Below, piece after piece: positions 54,591-63,061 of a DNA stretch of 64,000 nt. How positions within the stretch are numbered: position 1 is the first letter of the stretch; every line of letters begins with the position of its first letter. Position numbers and translations under genes: made by a program. Source of the stretch: Pseudomonadota bacterium (GTDB lineage: Bacteria; Pseudomonadota; Gammaproteobacteria; Burkholderiales; Rhodocyclaceae); NCBI GenBank assembly GCA_018241685.1, contig JAFEDJ010000006.1, forward strand, positions 1-64,000, in the 5' to 3' direction. Under the pieces are notes generated by a model. That model had not been told where the DNA came from and ran no database searches. It saw only the letters and a program-made list of their open reading frames with translations.

Positions 54591-55628
54591 TCAGTGTTGC
54601 GACGATTCTTCCGCTGGGGAATGCGCCAGATTCACGATGCGCGAGAAAAGCCGTTTGTATTCCGCATCGGTGTCGCCGCCGAAGCGCGGGTCGTTGTTGC
54701 CTGAGAAGGCTGCATTGATCTCCACCCAGTCCTCGTCCTTCAGGAAGCGCTGTGCGGCGGGCAGGATCACGCCTTCCTCACGCCCCATGTGCTCCCACAT
54801 GAAGCGGGCGTAGTTGCCGACGGCCTGTTCGACTTCATCGAGGGAGGCCGCGCCGTTGGCGTACACCTCCACCAGATGAGCCAGTGCGTTGAAAAGCTGG
54901 TGGTCGCGCAGATGCTGCCGCTCGAGTTCGTCCAGCTCGGCGTTGGCCGAGACGGTGCGCTCCCGCAGCTTGCGGAACAGGTAGTCCTGTTCCTTCGGGT
55001 GGTGCAGTCCCTGGGGAAAGTCGCGGATGTAGCGGACGATGGCCTGCATGACGCCAAGGTCGGGCCCGGTCCCTTGCCGGCGCGCGGTCTCCAACAGATG
55101 CAGCCAGGCGTGGAGCACTGCCGCCATCGAGCGGTGTTCGTCGCGGATGATCCCGATGGCCTGGACGGCGCGGGACGGTTCGGCGGTGGCCGACACGAGC
55201 ACCGGGATTTCCGAGTGGGTGACGACTTTCAGCGTCTGGGAGCCGAGCATCATGCCGAGCTGGCTGCGCCGGCCGTGGGAAGCCATGAAGACCAGGTCGC
55301 AGTTAGTGCTGCGGGCTGCGGCGAGGATTGCCCGATAGGGCGTATCGTCAATGGTGCTGAGGGACTCGCAGGGCACGCCGCAGGCGCGGGCTGCCGATTC
55401 GGCCTTGGTCAGCAGTTCGCGGGCCCTGCCTTCGTAGGCGTAGCTGTAATCGGCCGGCGATGTGAGGCGCACTACTTCGGCGTCGCCACTGATGGCGGCA
55501 CTGTAGTCGGCCTGGGCATGGAAAAAAGTGATCCGGGCCCCCAGCGTGCGTGCGAACTCCACCGCCCGGCCGACGGTTTCGATGGAGAGATCCGTGTCAT
55601 CGAGGGGAACGAGCAGGTGACGGTACAT
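54591..55628 (-). CDS. Universal-stress-protein/hemerythrin fusion
   Basis: A 345-residue fusion. Residues 1-150 are a UspA domain ('MYRHLLVPLDDTDLSIETVGRAVEFA' and the ATP-binding-type motif 'MASHGRRSQLGMMLGSQTLKVV'). Residues about 160-320 are a hemerythrin-like four-helix bundle with di-iron-type residues: 'IRDEHRSMAAVLHAWLHLL', 'GLHHPKEQDYLF', 'HLRDHQLFNALAHLVEVY' and 'FMWEHMGREEGVILP'. It may sense or store O2 or iron under stress. ATG at 55628 has AGGAG upstream. It is the first gene of the six-gene leftward run. Confidence 0.87.
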   Translation of the reverse strand: MYRHLLVPLDDTDLSIETVGRAVEFARTLGARITFFHAQADYSAAISGDAEVVRLTSPADYSYAYEGRARELLTKAESAARACGVPCESLSTIDDTPYRAILAAARSTNCDLVFMASHGRRSQLGMMLGSQTLKVVTHSEIPVLVSATAEPSRAVQAIGIIRDEHRSMAAVLHAWLHLLETARRQGTGPDLGVMQAIVRYIRDFPQGLHHPKEQDYLFRKLRERTVSANAELDELERQHLRDHQLFNALAHLVEVYANGAASLDEVEQAVGNYARFMWEHMGREEGVILPAAQRFLKDEDWVEINAAFSGNNDPRFGGDTDAEYKRLFSRIVNLAHSPAEESSQH

Positions 55629-55926
55629 GGCTACGACTCCTAGGTCAGGGTGCCGGAGAGGTCCGTCCGTGGGCGGGAAGCTCTGCGGCGATTGCATGGG
55701 ACTCATCCTAGGCGCTTGCCTGAGTCGTCACCCCCCTCGCAAAGGAGGGGGGTGGGGGGTGGCAGCGGACTTTGCGGATATATTTGACGCCACGTATTCG
55801 ATGCCACATTCCGGGGCACGGCCCTCCCCGCGCGGAGGGGCCCCATAAGAAGATGTCGCTTCAGCGGCACAAGACCTTTGCTGCCACGGCCGACGCACGT
55901 CGTCCGCCATTGACCGGGCTTGCTCC
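55629..55926. other. Divergent control region with GC-rich hairpins
   Basis: The region lies between the UspA-hemerythrin gene (leftward) and the MalT-type regulator (rightward). It contains ACCCCCCTC (55730-55738) / GAGGGGGGT (55745-55753), a perfect 9-bp stem, and a second GC-rich hairpin near 55826-55850 (CCTCCCC/GGAGGGG). Neither has a T-run. No clear promoter pair was identified. Confidence 0.45.
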
Positions 55927-58626
55927 ATGACCGCTGCCATTGCCGAATCCGGCGTCGCCTATTCCGAACTCGTGCTGCGCACGACACCGCCGCGCACCCC
56001 GCGCAACCTGCTGGTCCGTTCGCGACTGAGCCTGGACGACGAGCGTTTCCGCGAGCGCCCGGTGATCGTCGTGCAGGCCCCGCCCGGTTTCGGCAAGACC
56101 TCCCTGCTGGCCCAGTGGCGGCACGAGTGCCTAGCCCGCGGTGCGGCGGTGGCGTGGATCTCGGTGGACGGGCGGGACGATCCGCTGCGTTTCCTGCACA
56201 GCCTGGTGCTGGCGGTGCGGGTTGGATGTGCGCGGCCGCAGTTCGGCCGCGTGCTGATGGAGGGCGGGCAGGCCTCGCTCGGCGAACTGGACGGCATCAC
56301 CGCCTGGCTGGCCGAGGTCGCCCAGTCGTCCCTCGATCTGGTCCTTATCATCGACGAGGCGGAGCGCCTGTCGGCGGCGCGGCGCAACGGCTTGAGCTAC
56401 TTGCTGCACAACGCGCCGGCCAACCTGCGGGTGGTGATCGCGGCGCGGGGCGGCTTCGACGTCGAGGTGGAAGACCTGAGTAGCTACGGGCACTGTGAAG
56501 TGATCGGCGTCGAGATGTTGCGTTTTCGGCTGGAGGAAACCCTGTCGCTGGTCGGCAACCGTTTTGGTGCCAAGGTGGATGCCGACACCTGCGCGCGCCT
56601 GCACGAGGTGACCGAAGGCTGGCCCCTCGGATTGCAGTTGGCGCTGGCTGCGATGGAGCGGAGTACGGATCCGCGCTCGGCGATCGAGGCGCTGGCGTCC
56701 GGCAGCGGCGACCAGCGTCACCGCCTGGTGGATGCGCTGATGGCCCACCTGGCCGTCGACGACCTGGATTTCCTGACCCGCATCGCGGTGGTGGACCTGC
56801 TGCATCCCGACCTGTGCCGGGCGCTGGTGGGGGACGACGCGGAAGAGCGCCTGCAGCGCCTCAGCCGGGACACGCCGATCTTTGTAGTGGGCGACAACAG
56901 CGCCTGGTCGCGTCTGCACACCCTTGCGCGTGACGGCCTGCGGGCCCGGCTCAGCGAATTGCCAGTTGACCAGCAGGCCGCTCTCCACCAGCGGGCCATG
57001 GGCTGGCTGGCCGGCCACGGCATGATCGAAGAGGCCGCCCGCCACGCGCTGGCAGCCGGGCAGCGGGAGAGAGCCTACGACCTGGCCGAGCAATGCCTCT
57101 ACGATGCGGTAGTGCAAGGCCATCTCGGGACGGTACTCGAGTGGCTGGAACTGGTGCCGGACGCGGAGCGCGACAAGCGGCCGCGTCTGCGCCTCGCCGC
57201 GGCCTGGGTGCTGGCGGTCAGCGAACGCCACGCGGAGGCGGAGGTGCTGGTCGAGCGCATCCTGTCCCAGCCAGGCGTCGATGCGGCCCTGCGCTACGAG
57301 TGTGCGCTGATCCTGAGCGGCGCAGCCTATTACGCCGATGAGCCGGACCAGTGTGCGGCCTTGTTTGCACCGTGGCGGGACAGCCCGCCAGTCCGCGAGC
57401 CACGCCTGCTGCAGATGCACGCCAACCGTCAGTCGGTGTTGGCCATCGTGCATGGCGATCCGGTGGCCGCGCGCCGCTACCAGCAGGCAGCGCCCCGCGG
57501 CGAGCATGGCAAGGCGCATGGCTACGCGGTGCGCTGGGGCGAATTTGCCACCGGCCTGAGCTATTTCTGGGAAGGCCAGATGCTGCTCGCCGAAGGGGCC
57601 CTGCGACCGACACTGGCGCGCCTGGATGCGGATCTGGGGCGTCGCCATCCGCTTGCCTGCATGGTCGCTTCGCTGCTGGCGTCGGCGGTCTACGAACGCG
57701 ACCGCCTCGACGAAGCGTCGGCTTTGCTCGCCAACCGGCTCGACGTGCTCGAACGGGGCGGCACGCCGGAGACGGCGCTGTTTGGCTATCGCACTGCGGC
57801 CCGGCTGGCTGCCGCACAAGGCGTCGAACATCGCGCGCTGGATCTCCTCGAAGCCTTGTACTCGGTGGGCATGGCACGCCACCTGCCGCGCCTGTGCGTG
57901 GCGGCGCTGGCGGAGCAGACCCGCATGCACGCCGGTCGCTTCCGCTCGGAAACCTGCCGTGCGCTGGTCGAGCGGGTCGATCACATCCTCGAAGGGGAGG
58001 GGCTGCCCACCGGCGAGCTGTGGTGGCGGGCGGCCCGCCTGCCGCAGCTCCTGACCCACGCCCATGCGGCGATTGCCGAGCAGAACTGGCCGGCAGCGCT
58101 GGAGGCGCTGACTCGCGCGATGCCGTTGGCCGAGGCCCTCAAGCAGGGCCGGGTACGGATCGAGATCATGGCCTTGCGGGCCTTCGCCCTCGACCGCAAC
58201 GGCGGCGATGGCCGTCCGGTGCTGCATGAAGCCCTCAGCCTGGCACAGACCTACGGCCTGATGCGGACCTTCGCCGATGCCCACCCGGCCATGGCGGACT
58301 GGGCCCGGCGTGTTGCCGAGGAGGGCGATGACGGCGTAGCCGTCGACCGCCCCGTCCCGATTGCCCGCACTGTGAGGCCGGCACCCGATCTCAAGGCAGG
58401 TGGCCCGCGGGCGGTACCGAGCATGGTGCTGACGCCGAAAGAGCGGGAGATCCTCGAACTGCTGGCGCGCAATCTCTCCAACAAGGAGATCGCCCAATCC
58501 CTGGCGGTCGGCGAAGCCACCGTCAAGTGGCACCTCAAGAACCTCTTCGGCAAGCTCGGCGCCGGCACCCGCCGCCACGTCGTGCGCCGCGCCCAGGTGC
58601 TGGGCCTCCTCGAAGGCGTGGAGTAA
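55927..58626 (+). CDS. MalT-type LuxR-family ATP-dependent transcriptional activator
   Basis: An 899-residue STAND regulator. It has Walker A 'VVQAPPGFGKTSLLAQWRHE' near residue 48, Walker B 'DLVLIIDEAERLSAARR' near 140 and 'TEGWPLGLQLALAAMERS'. Helical TPR-like repeats follow (about 400-800), and the C-terminal LuxR helix-turn-helix is 'LTPKEREILELLARNLSNKEIAQSLAVGEATVKWHLKNLFGKLG'. By family it is an activator of adjacent genes switched by a small inducer. It probably controls the divergent BKACE run and/or the DUF1302 cluster downstream. Confidence 0.88.
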   Translation: MTAAIAESGVAYSELVLRTTPPRTPRNLLVRSRLSLDDERFRERPVIVVQAPPGFGKTSLLAQWRHECLARGAAVAWISVDGRDDPLRFLHSLVLAVRVGCARPQFGRVLMEGGQASLGELDGITAWLAEVAQSSLDLVLIIDEAERLSAARRNGLSYLLHNAPANLRVVIAARGGFDVEVEDLSSYGHCEVIGVEMLRFRLEETLSLVGNRFGAKVDADTCARLHEVTEGWPLGLQLALAAMERSTDPRSAIEALASGSGDQRHRLVDALMAHLAVDDLDFLTRIAVVDLLHPDLCRALVGDDAEERLQRLSRDTPIFVVGDNSAWSRLHTLARDGLRARLSELPVDQQAALHQRAMGWLAGHGMIEEAARHALAAGQRERAYDLAEQCLYDAVVQGHLGTVLEWLELVPDAERDKRPRLRLAAAWVLAVSERHAEAEVLVERILSQPGVDAALRYECALILSGAAYYADEPDQCAALFAPWRDSPPVREPRLLQMHANRQSVLAIVHGDPVAARRYQQAAPRGEHGKAHGYAVRWGEFATGLSYFWEGQMLLAEGALRPTLARLDADLGRRHPLACMVASLLASAVYERDRLDEASALLANRLDVLERGGTPETALFGYRTAARLAAAQGVEHRALDLLEALYSVGMARHLPRLCVAALAEQTRMHAGRFRSETCRALVERVDHILEGEGLPTGELWWRAARLPQLLTHAHAAIAEQNWPAALEALTRAMPLAEALKQGRVRIEIMALRAFALDRNGGDGRPVLHEALSLAQTYGLMRTFADAHPAMADWARRVAEEGDDGVAVDRPVPIARTVRPAPDLKAGGPRAVPSMVLTPKEREILELLARNLSNKEIAQSLAVGEATVKWHLKNLFGKLGAGTRRHVVRRAQVLGLLEGVE

Positions 58627-58788
58627 GCCCCTCCATCCCGCCCCCTCCGTGCCCCCCCGACCCCCAACTTTGTGGGGGGGGTGCGCTTTCTCCAGCTCTG
58701 GAAAATGAGCCTCACTGCAGCGGATCGACCCGCTGCGAGATAAGAGGCGCTGCTGGATCAGCAGCATCCACAGGAGGAGGGGCGAGAC

Positions 58789-60531
58789 ATGCAATACACA
58801 ACAGCCAACCGAGAGAAAGCCCGGCGCGCCTGCCCGGCGGCCGTTGGGGCCGCGCTGGCGCTGCTGGCCGGCGGTGCCGAGGCGGTGGAAATCGACACCG
58901 GTAATCCGGACGTGCAGCTGCGCTGGGACAACACCGCGCGCTACAACATGGCCCAGCGCGTCGCCGGCCGGGACAGCAAGATCGGCAACTATTACGCCGC
59001 CGACGAAGGCACCTACAGCTTCGACAAGGGTGACCTGGTCACCAAGCGGCTCGACCTGCTGTCCGAGCTGGACATGGTTTGGAAGCGCGATACGGGCTTC
59101 CGCATCAGCGCCGCGGCCTGGTACGACCCGGCCTACGGCTCGACGGATCACTCCAACCCGGGCAATCCGGCGCTCGCTGCCACGCCGAGTTACATCAACA
59201 ACCGCTACAGCAGCTATGTGAAGCGCTACTACCGTGGCCCGTCCGGCGAACTGCTGGATGCCTTCGTATTCGGCGCCTTCGATGCCGGCAATGTGCCGGT
59301 CAAGCTGAAGGCCGGCCGTCATACGGTGTTCTGGGGCGAATCGATGTTCCTCAACGGCGCGCTGCACAGCGTGTCCTACGCCCAGATGCCGCTGGACCTG
59401 CAGAAGGGCTTTGCGACCCCCGGCGTGGAAGCCAAGGAGCTGTTCCGGCCCCTCAACCAGGTTTCCGGCCAGGCCCAGCTGACCGAGACCCTCTCGGTGG
59501 CAGGCCAGTACTTCCTGCAGTGGGAAGCCTATCGCTATCCGGAAGGCGGCACCTACCTCGGCCCGGTGGACTTCGCCTTCAACGGCCCGGACCGGGTCGT
59601 CGCCGGGCAGATTCCCAACAGCGCGGCTTTTGGTCCCTACGCCGGGGCGCTGCTGGGCTATACCCGCGGCCATGAGGTCGTGCCCCGCAACAATGGGGAA
59701 TTTGGCCTGTCGGCCCGCTGGTCGCCGGAGATCCTGGACGGCACGTTGGGTTTCTACTACCGCCGCTATGCCGACAAGCTGCCCCAGGCCCTGGTTACCC
59801 AACGTAACCTGATCGCCGGCAAACCACTGCTCAATGGCAGCACTTACAACCTGGTGTACGCCGGCGGCATCGACCTGTTCGGCGTGAGCTTCGCGAAGAA
59901 CATCGGCGGCCTGAGTCTCGGCAGCGAAGTCTCCTACCGCCGCAACACTCCGCTGGTCGCCCAACTGCTTGGTGTGTCGCCCACTGGCGTACCCGATCGC
60001 GGCGAGACCAGCGGCCCGCGCGGGGACACCTGGCATGGCCTGGTGAACCTGATGGGCGTGCTGCCCAAGACCAGCCTTTTCGACACCGCCAACTGGGCCA
60101 CCGAGCTGACCTGGAGCCGCTGGCGCAAGGTGCGCAGCGGGGAAAGCCTGTTCAACGCGGAAGGCTTCGCGCCGTGCCTCGGCAAGGACAAGTGGGACGG
60201 CTGCGTCACCAAGGACTATGTCGGCGCCGCCGTGTCCTTCACCCCGACTTGGTACCAGGTGCTGCCGGGCATCGACCTGTCTGCGCCGGTTTCCTACTCG
60301 GTGGGCCTGCACGGCAACGCCGCGACGATGTTCGGCGGCAACGAGGGCAACGGCAACTACAGCATCGGTCTGGGAGCCGACATCCAGCAGAAGTACCGCG
60401 TGGACCTGAAATACATCGCTTATTTCGGGCAGTACAAGGACAACGGCGCCGCAGTCACGGCCATCAACGGCTTCACCACGCTGTTGCAGGACCGCAACTT
60501 CGTCAGCCTGACGTTCAAGACCACATTCTAA
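58789..60531 (+). CDS. DUF1302 outer-membrane beta-barrel protein
   Basis: A 580-residue precursor with a signal-like N terminus (about 1-32, 'ALLAGGAEAVEIDTGNPD') and the DUF1302 pattern 'VQLRWDNTARYNMAQRV'. Alternating beta-strands fill the rest ('RISAAAWYDPAYGSTDH', 'GFYYRRYADKLPQAL'), ending 'RNFVSLTFKTTF' with a terminal Phe typical of outer-membrane proteins. Its role is unknown. It starts 162 bases after the MalT-type gene and 13 bases before the DUF1329 gene. Confidence 0.87.
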   Translation: MQYTTANREKARRACPAAVGAALALLAGGAEAVEIDTGNPDVQLRWDNTARYNMAQRVAGRDSKIGNYYAADEGTYSFDKGDLVTKRLDLLSELDMVWKRDTGFRISAAAWYDPAYGSTDHSNPGNPALAATPSYINNRYSSYVKRYYRGPSGELLDAFVFGAFDAGNVPVKLKAGRHTVFWGESMFLNGALHSVSYAQMPLDLQKGFATPGVEAKELFRPLNQVSGQAQLTETLSVAGQYFLQWEAYRYPEGGTYLGPVDFAFNGPDRVVAGQIPNSAAFGPYAGALLGYTRGHEVVPRNNGEFGLSARWSPEILDGTLGFYYRRYADKLPQALVTQRNLIAGKPLLNGSTYNLVYAGGIDLFGVSFAKNIGGLSLGSEVSYRRNTPLVAQLLGVSPTGVPDRGETSGPRGDTWHGLVNLMGVLPKTSLFDTANWATELTWSRWRKVRSGESLFNAEGFAPCLGKDKWDGCVTKDYVGAAVSFTPTWYQVLPGIDLSAPVSYSVGLHGNAATMFGGNEGNGNYSIGLGADIQQKYRVDLKYIAYFGQYKDNGAAVTAINGFTTLLQDRNFVSLTFKTTF

Positions 60532-60544
60532 GAGGAGACACACC

Positions 60545-61888
60545 ATGAAGATCCACACCACCCTGACCGTGGCCGTGCTTGGTGCCCTGGTGGCCGGCGC
60601 CACCCATGCCGGCGTGAGCGCAGAAGAAGCGAAAAAGCTTGGCACCACGCTGACCGCCGTCGGCGCCGAAAAGGCCGGCAGCGGCGCCATCCCGGACTAC
60701 ACCGGCGGCCTGACCGGCGCCCAGGCGGGTTACAAGGCCGGCAGCGGCCTGCGCCCCGATCCCTTCGTCAATGAAAAGCCCCTCTACTCGGTAGACGCCG
60801 CCAGCATGGCTAAGTACGCGGCCAACCTGACCGAAGGCACCAAGGCGCTGATGAAGAAGTACCCGAGCTACCGCATCGATGTGTACAAGTCCCACCGCAC
60901 TGCCGCCTTCCCGAAGTTCGTCACCGACAACACCGCAGCCTGTGCGGTGAGCGCCAAGACGAGCGCCGGCGGCCGCTCGATGGAAGGCTGCCACGCCGGC
61001 TTCCCGTTCCCGATTCCGAAGAACGGCTTCGAGGCGATGTGGAACCACCTGGTGCGCTTCAACGGCGTCGCCTATGAGGTCAAGTACCGCAACCTGAGCG
61101 TCGATGCCGCCGGTCGCCCGGCCCTGTCCACCGAAGGTTCGATCCTGCAGGAGTACCCGTACTGGGACGAGAGCAAGGCGAACTCCGACGTCTATTACAA
61201 GCAGCGCATCTCCTACACCGGCCCGGCCCGACGCGCCGGGGAGGGCATGCTGATCATCGATCCCCTCGACTACACCGACAAGGGGCGCCGCGCCTGGCTG
61301 TACCTGCCCGGCCAGCGCCGCGTGAAAGTGGCACCGGATCTTGCCCACGACACGCCGAACCCCGGCACCTCGGGCGCCACGACCTTCGACGACACCTTCG
61401 TGTTCAACGGTTCGATGGAGCGTTACGACTTCAAGCTCGTCGGCAAGAAGGAGATGCTGGTCCCGTACAACGCCTACAAGATGGCCTACCACTCCACCCA
61501 GGCGGACCTGCTCAAGCCGAACCACCTGAACCCGGACCTGGTGCGCTGGGAAATGCACCGCGTGTGGGTCGTCGAGGCCAGCCTGCGGGACGGCAAGCGC
61601 CACGTGTATAGCAAGCGGACCTTCTATCTCGACGAGGACAGCTGGGTCGCCGTCGCCTCCGACGAGTACGACGCACGCGGCCAGCTGTATCGCGCCGGCT
61701 TCGCCTACATCGCCCCGAGCTACGAAGTGCCGGCCCCGTTCGCCGACCTCAACGGCAACTACGACCTGATCGCCGGGAGCTATTCCCTGACCGGCTATTC
61801 GGCCGAGAACGGCGGCGTGCGCTACCTCAAGCCGCAGAGCGAGCGCGAGTGGTCGCCCGACGTGCTGGCCGGCGCCGGCGTGCGCTAA
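60545..61888 (+). CDS. DUF1329 periplasmic/outer-membrane protein
   Basis: A 447-residue precursor with a signal peptide (1-22, 'LVAGATHAG') and DUF1329 features: 'LGTTLTAVGAEKAGSGAIPDYTGG', 'YPSYRIDVYKSHRTAAFP' and 'PLDYTDKGRRAWLYLPGQRRVKVAPDLAHDTPNPGTSGATTFDD'. The fold is thought to resemble LolA-like lipoprotein carriers. It is commonly co-encoded with DUF1302, YCF48-like and RND genes, as here. Confidence 0.88.
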   Translation: MKIHTTLTVAVLGALVAGATHAGVSAEEAKKLGTTLTAVGAEKAGSGAIPDYTGGLTGAQAGYKAGSGLRPDPFVNEKPLYSVDAASMAKYAANLTEGTKALMKKYPSYRIDVYKSHRTAAFPKFVTDNTAACAVSAKTSAGGRSMEGCHAGFPFPIPKNGFEAMWNHLVRFNGVAYEVKYRNLSVDAAGRPALSTEGSILQEYPYWDESKANSDVYYKQRISYTGPARRAGEGMLIIDPLDYTDKGRRAWLYLPGQRRVKVAPDLAHDTPNPGTSGATTFDDTFVFNGSMERYDFKLVGKKEMLVPYNAYKMAYHSTQADLLKPNHLNPDLVRWEMHRVWVVEASLRDGKRHVYSKRTFYLDEDSWVAVASDEYDARGQLYRAGFAYIAPSYEVPAPFADLNGNYDLIAGSYSLTGYSAENGGVRYLKPQSEREWSPDVLAGAGVR

Positions 61889-61968
61889 GCCCCTGCAAGG
61901 GAGGGGATACGCCGCCCAGCGTCCCCGTCCCACCTCAACGCCCGGATCAAGTCTCGTTAGGACGCGCC

Positions 61969-63042
61969 ATGTTCAAGTCCGCTTTTCGCCCCGTAATCAC
62001 CGCCCTGGCCCTGGTATTGCCACTGGCGGCGATCGCTGGCGGCTATTCCGATGTTGCCGCTGTGTCGGCCAAGGCCTCGCCGCTGGCGGCCAAATCCCTG
62101 TTGAACGGTCTCGCCCGGGCCGGTGAGCGGATCGTCGCCGTCGGTCAGCGTGGCCACATCGTCCTCTCCGACGACGGTGGCAAGAGCTGGCGCCAGGCCG
62201 TCGTGCCGGTCAGCTCTGACCTCGTTGCGGTCTGTTTTCCGAGTGCGAAACAGGGCTGGGTGGTGGGCCACGACGGCGTGGTCCTCCATAGCGCGGACGC
62301 TGGCGCGACCTGGACGCTACAGATGGATGGCCACCGCGCCGGGCAACTGATGCAGGCCCACTACGACCGCCTGGCCGAAAGCGGTGCCCTCGGCAGCGGA
62401 GAGCAGACCGATCGTCTGCTGGACGATGTCAAGCGTATTGCCGGGCAGGGGGCCGAGAACCCCTTCCTCGACGTGTGGTTCAGCGACGAGCGCAACGGCT
62501 TCATCGTCGGCGCCTTCAACCTGATCTTCCGCACCGCCGATGGCGGCAAGAGCTGGGAGCCCTGGTTCGACCGTACCGACAACCCGAACCGCCTGCATCT
62601 GTATGCGCTGAGCGGCATCGGCAGCGACGTGTACGCGGTGGGCGAGCAGGGCCTGGTGCTCAAGTTCGATGCCCAGGCAAGCCGCTTCCGGGCGCTCGAG
62701 ACACCGTACAAGGGAACGTATTTCGGCGTTGTCGGCAACGACGACAAGGTGCTGGTCTTCGGGCTGCGCGGCAATGCCTACCGCAGCGCGGACGGCGGCC
62801 GGAGCTGGGCCAAGGTGGACAGCGGCGTACAGGACGGTCTCACGGGGGCCGCGGCCTTCGGGCCGCGGGGGCTGTTGGTGGTCAGCCAGTCCGGCCAGGT
62901 GCTGGTCAGCAAGGACGCTGGCGAGCATTTCTCGCCCCTCAAGCTCATCCAGGCCGCGCCGGCTTCCGCTGTTCTGGCAGTAGGCAGCGACACGGTCGTG
63001 ATCGCTGGTGCCCGCGGCGTGCGCGCCGAAGCCCTGCGCTAA
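61969..63042 (+). CDS. YCF48/BNR-repeat beta-propeller periplasmic protein
   Basis: A 357-residue exported protein with signal peptide 'MFKSAFRPVITALALVLPLAAIA'. The Asp-box-like repeats are 'VLSDDGGKSWRQ', 'HSADAGATWTLQ', 'FRTADGGKSWEPW', 'YRSADGGRSWAKV' and 'LVSKDAGEHFSPL', as in YCF48/Hcf136-like propellers. It is likely an assembly or substrate-binding partner of the neighbouring transporter. It is preceded by the short GC-rich repeat at about 61891-61903 and followed by an MMPL gene 19 bases on. Confidence 0.85.
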   Translation: MFKSAFRPVITALALVLPLAAIAGGYSDVAAVSAKASPLAAKSLLNGLARAGERIVAVGQRGHIVLSDDGGKSWRQAVVPVSSDLVAVCFPSAKQGWVVGHDGVVLHSADAGATWTLQMDGHRAGQLMQAHYDRLAESGALGSGEQTDRLLDDVKRIAGQGAENPFLDVWFSDERNGFIVGAFNLIFRTADGGKSWEPWFDRTDNPNRLHLYALSGIGSDVYAVGEQGLVLKFDAQASRFRALETPYKGTYFGVVGNDDKVLVFGLRGNAYRSADGGRSWAKVDSGVQDGLTGAAAFGPRGLLVVSQSGQVLVSKDAGEHFSPLKLIQAAPASAVLAVGSDTVVIAGARGVRAEALR

Positions 63043-63061
63043 AAAGAAGGAGAACCCCGCC

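Noticed and set aside
56131..60690. Very long reverse-strand open frame (1519 codons) over the MalT-type and DUF1302 genes
   Set aside because: It has no recognisable domain and is the antisense of two clear genes; such frames arise in GC-rich coding DNA.
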